DNA from: Microlunatus speluncae
Lineage (GTDB): Bacteria; Actinomycetota; Actinomycetes; Propionibacteriales; Propionibacteriaceae
DNA: 64,000 bases
NCBI RefSeq assembly: GCF_009299835.1
Contig: NZ_VKCZ01000012.1
Coordinates: forward strand, 1-64,000
Direction: 5' to 3'
The number at the start of each line of letters is the position of its first letter. The stretch's first letter is position 1. Position numbers and translations under genes: made by a program. Positions 8,393 to 15,083 of this stretch are shown here, in pieces. A model generated the notes under the pieces. It saw only the letters and a list, made by a program, of their open reading frames with translations, was not told the DNA's origin and searched no databases.

Positions 8393-9957
8393 AGCTGACC
8401 ACCTCCGGAACCGGACGGCTGGTGGGCGTCGGAGACGTCGACGGCCTGCTGGAACTCGACCGCTTTGGCCCGCAACGTGAGGGTCCGGCCGGGAGCTTCG
8501 ATCACCAGGTCGGCGGCCTCGGCGTGCACCCGGACCAGCTCGGGGCTGAGGTCGACGAAGCTGCCGGTCCGGTCGGCGATCCGGAGCTGTCGGGCGGCGT
8601 CGTCGAGGATGATCGACAAGCCTTCGGGCGTCCGCAGCGACCAGCGCCGGACCGCGCCGTCGACGACGCCGGAATCGGGTGGTCGCACCGTCCCGTACAG
8701 CCCGCCGAGCACGACGCCGGCCGCCGGCTCGCCGTGCGGCAACGCCACCAGCACGGTGTCGTCGACGCCGGGCAACGCGACGATGCCCTTGTCCGGCCCG
8801 GCCGCCGGGCACACCACGCCGAACCAGCCGGCGTCGAGATTTCCGTGCCCGGGCAGGGAGATCCGGACCCGGCCGGTCTCGTCGGGGTCGTCGACGTCGG
8901 TCACCAGGCCGAGCGTCAGGGTGCTGCCCACCTCGTCCGGCGGGGGCGGCGGCGGCTGGCTGGAGAACGAGGTGAGATAGCCGGTGGCGTCGACGGTGTG
9001 CACGGTCTCGCAGAGGACGTAGTCGCCGCACAGCTGGGCACTGAGCCCGTCGACCTCGATCACCGCGCCTGCCCGCAACCGGGGGTCGCCCTCGGCCACC
9101 CCGCTGATGATCAACGCGCCACCGGCCGCGCGGTCGATCATGGACTGCGCCGCCTCGGTCAGGTCGTCCGGGCTGCGCCCCGGTTGATCAACCAGGTAGC
9201 GCCGGCCGTCGACCCCGACGTCGCTCAGCCGGGGTTCGTAGCCGGTGAGCCGCCCGATCCGCGCACCGGCGGCCGATTCCTCGAGGCTCGCCGCCTGCTG
9301 CGGGTGCCAGCCGAACGCGGTAACCCGATCACAGAGCCGATCGAGGTTGGCCTCGACCCGGGCTTCGAGCAGGGTCTTGCCCAGCGCCAGCGGCACGCTG
9401 TCGCCGAACCCGGCCAGGGTGATCAGCCGCAGGTCGGTGCCGTCCAGGGCCAGGTAGCGGCCGCTGCGATGGGCCAGTCCGGCCAGCAGGTCAAGATCAT
9501 TCTGGCGGTGCTGGACGACCCGGTCCTGCACCGGCCCGGGATCGTCGGCGACCACCGCCAGCCCAAGATCAGCGGTCAACGCCGTCGCCAACTCAGCCAC
9601 CGTGACCGACTCGAACACCCGGAGCTGCTGGCGCTTGCGGAGCCGGTGCAGCCGGTCGTACGCCCGGATCCGGAGCATCGCCTCGCCGTCCGGGCCGTGC
9701 TCGAGCTCCAGGCAGGTCACCTCGCCGTCGAACAGGGCTCCCGGGCCACCGACCAGCCGGACCTCCAACGCCGACCCGATCGGGAACTCGTCGAGCTCGG
9801 CCGCCGGCCCGCCGGCGGTGACGAAGCAGAGCTCGCACTGGGTCGGCTGGGACAACCGGTGAGCGACCCGGACCGAGGCCAGCCGGCTGCCCAGCTCGGA
9901 CCGCACCGGGCCGCCGCCGACCGTCAGGTCGACCCTCGCGATCGCGCCGGTGATCAT
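8389..9957 (-). CDS. VgrG / late-control-D spike protein
   Basis: 522 residues. The N-terminal about 320 residues resemble phage late control gene D / gp27-like hub proteins. A proline linker (SQPPPPPPDEVG) is followed by a gp5-type OB-fold, about residues 350-425, with the pattern TLGLVTDVDDPDETGRVRIS, GWFGVVCP, GKGxVALPGVDDTVLVA. The C-terminal part (about 440-505) is beta-rich, consistent with the spike helix. It would form the hub and spike that puncture the target membrane. It overlaps the LysM gene upstream and the small gene downstream by 4 nt each. Confidence 0.9.
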   Translation of the reverse strand: MITGAIARVDLTVGGGPVRSELGSRLASVRVAHRLSQPTQCELCFVTAGGPAAELDEFPIGSALEVRLVGGPGALFDGEVTCLELEHGPDGEAMLRIRAYDRLHRLRKRQQLRVFESVTVAELATALTADLGLAVVADDPGPVQDRVVQHRQNDLDLLAGLAHRSGRYLALDGTDLRLITLAGFGDSVPLALGKTLLEARVEANLDRLCDRVTAFGWHPQQAASLEESAAGARIGRLTGYEPRLSDVGVDGRRYLVDQPGRSPDDLTEAAQSMIDRAAGGALIISGVAEGDPRLRAGAVIEVDGLSAQLCGDYVLCETVHTVDATGYLTSFSSQPPPPPPDEVGSTLTLGLVTDVDDPDETGRVRISLPGHGNLDAGWFGVVCPAAGPDKGIVALPGVDDTVLVALPHGEPAAGVVLGGLYGTVRPPDSGVVDGAVRRWSLRTPEGLSIILDDAARQLRIADRTGSFVDLSPELVRVHAEAADLVIEAPGRTLTLRAKAVEFQQAVDVSDAHQPSGSGGGQL

Positions 9958-10772
9958 GGTTGAGTTCCTCCGCCCGGCGCCGGCTGCTGCGACCCGATGA
10001 TCGGCGGCGCCGGGGTCTCCGTCGCCTGCCCGCCGGCCGGCTGGGCGCCGCCGGTCAGCGGCGGGATCGCCAGCACCGTGCCGGCGGCGACCTCGAGCGG
10101 GTTGGCGATGTCGTTGTAGTCGGCCAGCAACCGCCACTGAAACGGACTGCCCAGCCCGTCGCAGGCGAGTTGATCAAGTCGGACGCCCGCGTACCCGCCC
10201 TCGCTGCTGCCGTCGCCGATCGCCGGCACCGCGCCGCCGCCGAGCGCCGGGTTGGTCGTCGGCCCGGCCTTGGCCAGCTCGGCCTCGAACGATTCCTGAG
10301 CCGCCGCGGCCGACTCCGCCACCCGGGCCAGCTTCATCCGCAGCCAGGATCGCTGCGGAGTGCCGAACGGGTCGAACACGTCGAACCGTTCGGCCACCGC
10401 GATGATCACGCCCGGCACGTTCCAGGTCTTGCCCCAGACCAGCCGGACCAGCGGCGGTCGGACCGAGCCGGCCTCCTCGGCCGAGTTCTCGGCCAGCATC
10501 CAGAGCCGCCGGGTCAGCGTCCGCACGTCGGTCGGCCGGACCTTGCCCTCCTCGACGAAGTCGACGTCGAAGAGCAGATCGAGCACCAGGGTGGTCCGGC
10601 CGCCGCCGGTGAACTGCAGCGGGTCGTCGGCCAGCCCGGTGCCGACCAGCCGACCGCTGGCCGTGCCCCGTGGCCGGACCCCGGCCAGCCGGCTGACCTC
10701 GAACGACTCCGGATTCAGCAGACAGTCGATCCGTTCCCCGGTCTCGTCCACCAGGAAGGCCACCTTCTCCAT
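9954..10772 (-). CDS. LysM-domain tube-baseplate adaptor (gp53/Afp7-like)
   Basis: 272 residues. The N-terminal domain has the typical form of injection-system LysM proteins (KVAFLVDETGERIDCLLNPE, then a GRTTLVLDLLFDV and RRLWMLAE region, then VWGKTWNVPGVIIAVAERFD). A LysM-like segment at about residues 197-245 (DQLACDGLGSPFQWRLLADY) is followed by a Pro/Gly/Gln-rich tail. Such proteins join the inner tube to the baseplate hub. The ATG overlaps the upstream stop by one base (TGATG). Confidence 0.85.
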   Translation of the reverse strand: MEKVAFLVDETGERIDCLLNPESFEVSRLAGVRPRGTASGRLVGTGLADDPLQFTGGGRTTLVLDLLFDVDFVEEGKVRPTDVRTLTRRLWMLAENSAEEAGSVRPPLVRLVWGKTWNVPGVIIAVAERFDVFDPFGTPQRSWLRMKLARVAESAAAAQESFEAELAKAGPTTNPALGGGAVPAIGDGSSEGGYAGVRLDQLACDGLGSPFQWRLLADYNDIANPLEVAAGTVLAIPPLTGGAQPAGGQATETPAPPIIGSQQPAPGGGTQP

Positions 10773-11959
10773 CAGGCACCCCGCTGCTCGGCGTCGAGCC
10801 GGCGGATCCGCTCCGCCGAGTGTTGCGGTCGCGGCGCCTGCCAGAGCACCGCGTCGTCCGGCAACTCCGGCCAGGGAGCGGTCGCCGCTCCCAGGTCGGC
10901 TGCCGAGGCGTCGGTCGGCTGCCGTACCGCCGACCGGGCGTGGCCGGCGGGCCCGAACTCCGCGGCCGGGCGGGCCGGTGATTCGGTCGACGCGACCGGG
11001 CGGCCGGTGATGATCACGGGACGGTCGGCCGGTAGCGGCGGCCAACGATCGTCGTCGGGCCGGGTCTGCTGCGGCGGCGCCGATCCCCACCGTCGGGACG
11101 CCGAAGCCCGCTCGGAGCGCCGGCCATGATCATCCGACCGGTCATGATCAGCTGACCTCGGCCGGTCATGATCATCGGGACGGCTCGGTGACTCGAACGG
11201 ACCCGGATGGAGCCGTGGTCCCGGGTCGAGGACCGAGCTGGTTCGCCGGACCGGGTCGCCGACCGGTCGAGCGGGGCGGGGGAGTGCCGTCGCCGGACGT
11301 ACCGCAGACAGCGGCGGGCCGACCCGGCGGACGACGCTGCCCAGGACCTCTCGCACCGTCGGCAGGACCGTCGACCCGCGCCGTCGCGGGCCGCCAGCGG
11401 ACGACGCTGCGTCCGACGGATCCGGCCACCCCATGGGCCGGTCCCGTTTCCCCCCTGGCGGCCGCGACGGCGCCGCCCCCGACACCGGTACGTCCTGATC
11501 CTGCTGTTGCCGATCAATCGCTGGGGTGATCGCGGCCCGGCCCGCGTCGGAGCCCGCCACTCCCGGATCGGCCGGCCAGGTTTCGTCCCCCGAGCTTGAT
11601 GAACGTTCCTGACGCTTTATGAAGGTTGCAACGTTCATGAAGCGACGGTTCCTCACGTTAACGCGAAAAACCGACGGGTCCCCGGCCGTCGGGGGGCGGC
11701 CGAGGTCGAGGCCCGGCCACTGGCCGCCGCGGCGGCGGACGAACTCCAGCCAGTGCTCCGGCGGACCCTCGCGGGGTTCGGGCACCGGCTCTTCGGACAG
11801 GTTCGCGGCGGCGCGCTGGACCGCGCCGGCGAGCGACCGCAACCGCCGCGCCAGCCAGGTCGTGAGCCGTCGCGCCGTGATCCGTCGGAGGGGCCCGCCG
11901 CCGAGTTCAGCCGGCCGGCGTCGCGCTGCCACTCGGCCCCACCCGTTCGATGCCTTCAT
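10772..11959 (-). CDS. Pro/Arg-rich low-complexity eCIS protein
   Basis: Up to 395 residues. The start is uncertain: the ATG at 11959 overlaps the tube gene by 53 nt and lacks a Shine-Dalgarno sequence, and a TTG at 11842 would avoid the overlap. An N-terminal segment with PPEHWLEFVRRRGG looks ordered and may be the conserved core. The remainder is rich in Pro, Arg, Ser and Asp and is probably disordered, with a DDHDR/ADHDR/DDHGR repeat encoded by three GGTCATGATCA-type repeats near 11125-11175. It sits between tube and LysM adaptor in the eCIS operon. Function unknown; a chaperone, cargo or length-control role would be conjecture. Confidence 0.6.
   Translation of the reverse strand: MKASNGWGRVAARRRPAELGGGPLRRITARRLTTWLARRLRSLAGAVQRAAANLSEEPVPEPREGPPEHWLEFVRRRGGQWPGLDLGRPPTAGDPSVFRVNVRNRRFMNVATFIKRQERSSSSGDETWPADPGVAGSDAGRAAITPAIDRQQQDQDVPVSGAAPSRPPGGKRDRPMGWPDPSDAASSAGGPRRRGSTVLPTVREVLGSVVRRVGPPLSAVRPATALPRPARPVGDPVRRTSSVLDPGPRLHPGPFESPSRPDDHDRPRSADHDRSDDHGRRSERASASRRWGSAPPQQTRPDDDRWPPLPADRPVIITGRPVASTESPARPAAEFGPAGHARSAVRQPTDASAADLGAATAPWPELPDDAVLWQAPRPQHSAERIRRLDAEQRGA
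11595..11642. repeat. Imperfect inverted repeat inside the Pro/Arg-rich gene
   Basis: Arms CTTGATGAACGTT (11595-11607) and AACGTTCATGAAG (11630-11642) pair over 13 bp with one mismatch. A second overlapping pair uses CGCTTTATGAA (11613-11623) and TTCATGAAGCG (11635-11645). Base composition here is much lower in G+C than the flanking gene. It may be an insertion scar or a local duplication; nothing identifies the donor. Confidence 0.6.
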
Positions 11960-12389
11960 GGGCCAGCACCAGGCACTCGATGGCGAGCTCGCGGCTCATC
12001 GCGTCCAGGTCCGGGCCGAACCAGGCCTCGGGCCACGCGTTGGCCAGGTTCCAGCGGAGCACCTCGGTGGTGCCGCTCGGATCGAGCATCACGATCGACG
12101 GGTTGCGCCGGTTGACCCGGCCGATCGACAGCCACTGCCACAGCTCGGTCGAGTCGGTCAGCCCGTACAACAGCTTCACCGGGGGATAGGTCACCCGGCC
12201 CGGGATGGCGCGGACGACGGTGTTCGTGCCCGCTTCCCGGTACGAGATCCGCTCGATCTGGACGCCGAGGCCGCGGACCTCGGTGAAGTGACCCTCGGTG
12301 ACGCCGTTGATCAACAACTTGAAGTTGTACGCCCGGTAGGGATCCACCGAGACGCCCGGCTGGCTGGCGGGAGCTGCGGGCTCGGACAT
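11907..12389 (-). CDS. Inner tube protein (T4 gp19-like)
   Basis: 160 residues, the usual length for gp19/Hcp-type tube proteins. The motifs DPYRAYNFKLLINGV, GHFTEVRGLGVQIERISYRE and PGRVTYPPVKLLYGLTDS are typical of the phage tail region proteins found in eCIS, in which they stack as hexamers to form the inner tube. The stop is directly followed by the low-complexity gene. Only one tube gene is present, whereas Afp-like clusters often have two or three. Confidence 0.92.
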   Translation of the reverse strand: MSEPAAPASQPGVSVDPYRAYNFKLLINGVTEGHFTEVRGLGVQIERISYREAGTNTVVRAIPGRVTYPPVKLLYGLTDSTELWQWLSIGRVNRRNPSIVMLDPSGTTEVLRWNLANAWPEAWFGPDLDAMSRELAIECLVLAHEGIERVGPSGSATPAG

Positions 12390-12390
12390 G

Positions 12391-13650
12391 TCAGCCCTCC
12401 ATCCTTTCGGTCTGGGTGCCAGCCATCGACTGGCTGATCTTGAACACCACGAACTCGGCCGGCTTGACCGGCGCGACGCCGATCAGCACCACGACCTCGC
12501 CGGCATCGCGGACCTCGGGCGGGTTGGTCTCCTCGTCGCACTTGACGAAGAACGCCTGCCGCGCGGTCCGGCCGAACAACGCGCCGTCGCGCCAGACCCG
12601 GGTCAGGAAGTTGCTGATCTCGCGGTTGATCGAGCCCCAGAGGAAGGCGTCGTTCGGTTCGAAGACGATCCAGCGGGTGCCCTCGGCGATCGACTCCTTG
12701 AGCATGTTCATCAGCCGGCGGACGTTGAGGTAGCGGGATTCGCTGGCCTCGGCGGCCAAGGTGCGCGCGCCCCAGACCCGGATGCCGGTCTCGGGGAAGA
12801 AGCGGATGCAGTTCACCCCGGCCGGGTTGAGCACCTCCTGCTCCTGCCGGGTGACCCGGTAGGCAAGATCAACAACGCCGCCGGCGATCGGCTGGTTGGC
12901 CGGCGCCTTGTGCACGCCGCGCTCGGTGTCGGTCCTGGCCCAGACGCCGGCCAGGTGCCCGGACGGCGGGGTGTCGACCACCTCGCCACTGAGTGGGTCG
13001 TACGCCCGCAGCCAGGGAAAGTAGAGGGCGCCGTAGTCGGACTGCCGCGGCCGGCCGCCGTCCAGCGGAGCCGGTGTCTCGGCCTCGGCCGGCTCGGCCT
13101 CCGCACCCGCTTCCCGTTCGGCCGCCGCCCCACCGCCGCGCCGACCGCCACCGCCCGCGGTCGGGGTGGCGACCTTGATCAACGCGTCGACGTCGTGCTG
13201 GCCGGCCGGCGGATCGAGGATCGCCATCCGGTCGCCGAGCCGTTCGCAGTGTCCGAGCAGCGCCTCCCAGGACGCCGGGTCGGCCTGGGCCGGCGCCGCG
13301 ACGATCGAGATGTCGTCGATGGCGTCCAGCAGATCGATGCCGGAGCGACGCCTTCCGCCGCCGGCGATCGGATTGCCGGGGCCGACGTTGACCACGTAGC
13401 AGCGGCCGCCGCCGTTGGCGAAGAAGCCGTAGACCGACAGGGCCAGCGGGGTGCTGGCGAGGTCCTCCTGGCCGGCGAAGATGCGCAGGAAGTCGGACCA
13501 GTTGTTGACCGCGACGGCCTCGTTGAGCCTGGCTCCGCCGTCGGGCGCGACGCCCAGGAAGGCGGCGGTGCTGGTGCCCACGGCGCCGATCGGGCGGGCG
13601 CCGCCCGGCACCTCCTCGACGTAGATTCCGGGAGCTCGGTAGTTCGGCAT
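12391..13650 (-). CDS. Contractile tail sheath protein
   Basis: 419 residues, in the short range for tail sheaths. The N-terminus (MPNYRAPGIYVEEVPGGARP, followed by a GVGTSTAAFLG-type block) and the C-terminal part (RWIVFEPNDAFLWGSINREI, FLTRVWRDGALFG, FFVKCDEETNPPE) are diagnostic for eCIS sheaths. A Gly/Arg/Glu-rich variable insertion lies near residues 165-205. The stop-to-start gap to the tube gene is 1 nt, so sheath and tube are translationally coupled. It forms the contractile outer cylinder. Confidence 0.94.
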   Translation of the reverse strand: MPNYRAPGIYVEEVPGGARPIGAVGTSTAAFLGVAPDGGARLNEAVAVNNWSDFLRIFAGQEDLASTPLALSVYGFFANGGGRCYVVNVGPGNPIAGGGRRRSGIDLLDAIDDISIVAAPAQADPASWEALLGHCERLGDRMAILDPPAGQHDVDALIKVATPTAGGGGRRGGGAAAEREAGAEAEPAEAETPAPLDGGRPRQSDYGALYFPWLRAYDPLSGEVVDTPPSGHLAGVWARTDTERGVHKAPANQPIAGGVVDLAYRVTRQEQEVLNPAGVNCIRFFPETGIRVWGARTLAAEASESRYLNVRRLMNMLKESIAEGTRWIVFEPNDAFLWGSINREISNFLTRVWRDGALFGRTARQAFFVKCDEETNPPEVRDAGEVVVLIGVAPVKPAEFVVFKISQSMAGTQTERMEG

Positions 13651-13654
13651 CTTC

Positions 13655-14377
13655 TCAGACCTCCTCGAGGTCGAAGCGAATGATGGGGTGGTCGGTGCCC
13701 CGGGAGTCGACCTCGGTCTCGTACCGCCGGCCCTTGCCGCTGATCCGGAGCCGGATCCGGTCCTGGGCCGGCACGTTGCTGATGCCGAACTCGCCTCGGC
13801 TGTTGGTGTGGGCGTACGCGCCGGTCGTGGTCACCTCGACCCGAAGATCGGCCATCGGCACGTCCTCGGGGCCGATGATCGTGCCGCGCAGGGCCCGGAT
13901 CGCGGTGTCCTCGATCCGTAGCGGCCGCCGGACCAGCGCCGGCTCCGGCACGATGCGGGCGACCTGCGCGGCGACGTCGAAGATCAGGACCGGCCGTGGC
14001 GCGAGGCCGATGGCGGTCCAGAGGTCGGCGGGCAAAGGATCGAGCCGCACCTCGGGCGCGCCCGGCTGAACGGCGGCGATCAACACCCGGTCGAGCAGCC
14101 GAGCGGCCGGCTGATCCGGGCCCACGGCGAGCACCAGGTGCCGCACCCGGAACCGGAACGGCGGCCGGACTCCGACCGGTCGGGCCTCGGGTTCCGGCAG
14201 CAGTCCGATCGGCCAGGCGAACAGGGCCGGCTCCGGTTGTTCCGGGGTCGGCCCGGTCGGCCTGGTCGGCTGGACCAGCGATCCGGTGACGGTCGAGAGC
14301 CAGCCGATCAGCTCGGCGCTCGCGCTTTCGACCGGACCCGGTGCCGCCGCGGGCGCGGTGAGTTGATCAAGGTCCAC
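13655..14377 (-). CDS. Probable Pvc16/Afp16-like protein with carboxypeptidase-regulatory-like domain
   Basis: 240 residues. Residues about 1-145 contain the helical N-terminus and the FRFRVRHLVLAVGPD ... LLDRVLIAAVQ segments, reminiscent of the DUF4255/Pvc16 N-terminal family that caps the tail. Residues about 155-238 form a beta-sandwich resembling carboxypeptidase-D regulatory domains (RALRGTIIGPEDVPMADLRV, TTTGAYAHTNSRGEFGI). It precedes the sheath gene with 4 nt between them, where the tail-completion gene commonly lies. The cap assignment is moderately supported; the Ig-like domain is clearer. Confidence 0.6.
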   Translation of the reverse strand: MDLDQLTAPAAAPGPVESASAELIGWLSTVTGSLVQPTRPTGPTPEQPEPALFAWPIGLLPEPEARPVGVRPPFRFRVRHLVLAVGPDQPAARLLDRVLIAAVQPGAPEVRLDPLPADLWTAIGLAPRPVLIFDVAAQVARIVPEPALVRRPLRIEDTAIRALRGTIIGPEDVPMADLRVEVTTTGAYAHTNSRGEFGISNVPAQDRIRLRISGKGRRYETEVDSRGTDHPIIRFDLEEV

Positions 14378-14393
14378 GACCGGTCCCGTCCGG

Positions 14394-14642
14394 TCAGCGG
14401 GCCGGGGCGCCGGCGCGCGGCTTCAGGTCTTCCGGGCCCCAGGACGGCGCCTGGCGGGTGGCCCCGCCGACGATCGAGGTCAGCACCGAGATGACGGCGG
14501 CCATCAGGGCGGCGAGCAGCCCACCGACGAAGTCGACGTCGAGCAGCTTGGCGCCGCCGGCGCCGAGGATGGCGAGCAGGGCCTGGGCGAACGTCTTGAT
14601 GGCGCGTTCGGCCGTGGCCTTCCAGAATTGGGCGGTGAACAT
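14394..14642 (-). CDS. Holin-like small membrane protein (phage r1t type)
   Basis: 82 residues. The start (MFTAQFWKATAERAIKTFAQ) is the typical beginning of phage r1t-type holins of actinophages, followed by two short hydrophobic helices with a glycine hinge (about residues 19-29 and 38-60) and a charged tail. Holins form membrane lesions that release phage or particles. It is the second gene of the injection-system operon, between a DUF4242-like gene (2 nt away) and the Pvc16-like gene. It could allow particle release or contribute to membrane attack; no endolysin gene is seen alongside. Confidence 0.75.
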   Translation of the reverse strand: MFTAQFWKATAERAIKTFAQALLAILGAGGAKLLDVDFVGGLLAALMAAVISVLTSIVGGATRQAPSWGPEDLKPRAGAPAR

Positions 14643-14644
14643 GT

Positions 14645-14980
14645 CTACGGTCCTTTCGATCCGTCTGGCCGATCGGCATCGACCCTGAATGCCGTCACGA
14701 TCCGTTCGTACGAGATCGCCGCCCTGGCGAAGACCCGTTGGACGGATTCGATGGCCCCGCATTCGACGACGTAGAAACAGGTCTCGTCGGCCGGAAGAGC
14801 AATGCAGAGCCGCACCCACACCCGTTCCTGCTCGGACTGCAACGCCTGCGCGGCATCACTCAGCTGAGCCAGAACGGAGGAGACCACCGAAGGACTCGTC
14901 AGGGGGACGTAGCTCTCGACGAGAAACAGCTCGCGCCGCGTCTCGACGGGATCCCCAGACGCCTCCACGATGGCTTCCAC
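14645..14980 (-). CDS. DUF4242-like (nickel-binding SCO4226-type) protein, first eCIS gene
   Basis: 111 residues. The ferredoxin-like pattern of DUF4242 is visible: an N-terminal LFLVESYVPLTSPSV segment and a late 'ADETCFYVVECGAIESVQRV' block followed by AAISYERIV. Proteins of this family are small cytoplasmic dimers; one Streptomyces member binds nickel. The start is a GTG at 14980 with an extended -10 (TAGCGT) six bases upstream, so the mRNA is probably leaderless and this is the promoter of the whole injection-system operon. Role within the system unknown. Confidence 0.65.
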   Translation of the reverse strand: MEAIVEASGDPVETRRELFLVESYVPLTSPSVVSSVLAQLSDAAQALQSEQERVWVRLCIALPADETCFYVVECGAIESVQRVFARAAISYERIVTAFRVDADRPDGSKGP

Positions 14981-14986
14981 GTCCGA

Positions 14987-14992
14987 ACGCTA
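14987..14992 (-). promoter_or_regulatory. -10 element, leaderless promoter of eCIS operon
   Basis: On the minus strand TAGCGT is followed by six bases and the GTG start at 14980. The -35 region is weak, suggesting dependence on an activator; the LAL regulator next door is a candidate. Confidence 0.45.
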
Positions 14993-15083
14993 CGTACGCC
15001 GGCACCGTGCGGCAGCCGGGAACGACCCTCGAGTTGCCGGCCCCTACCCCCACCGTCGCCCGCGCCCGGCCCTCTGATCTTGA

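Noticed and set aside
8389..10137. Longer start for the spike protein at 10137
   Set aside because: The extension is Arg/Gly-rich shadow of the LysM gene. The ATG at 9957 gives the family N-terminus and the usual 4-nt overlap.
1254..14980. A prophage
   Set aside because: There are no capsid, portal, terminase, integrase or replication genes. The gene order and the LysM, gp25 and J set fit a contractile injection system.
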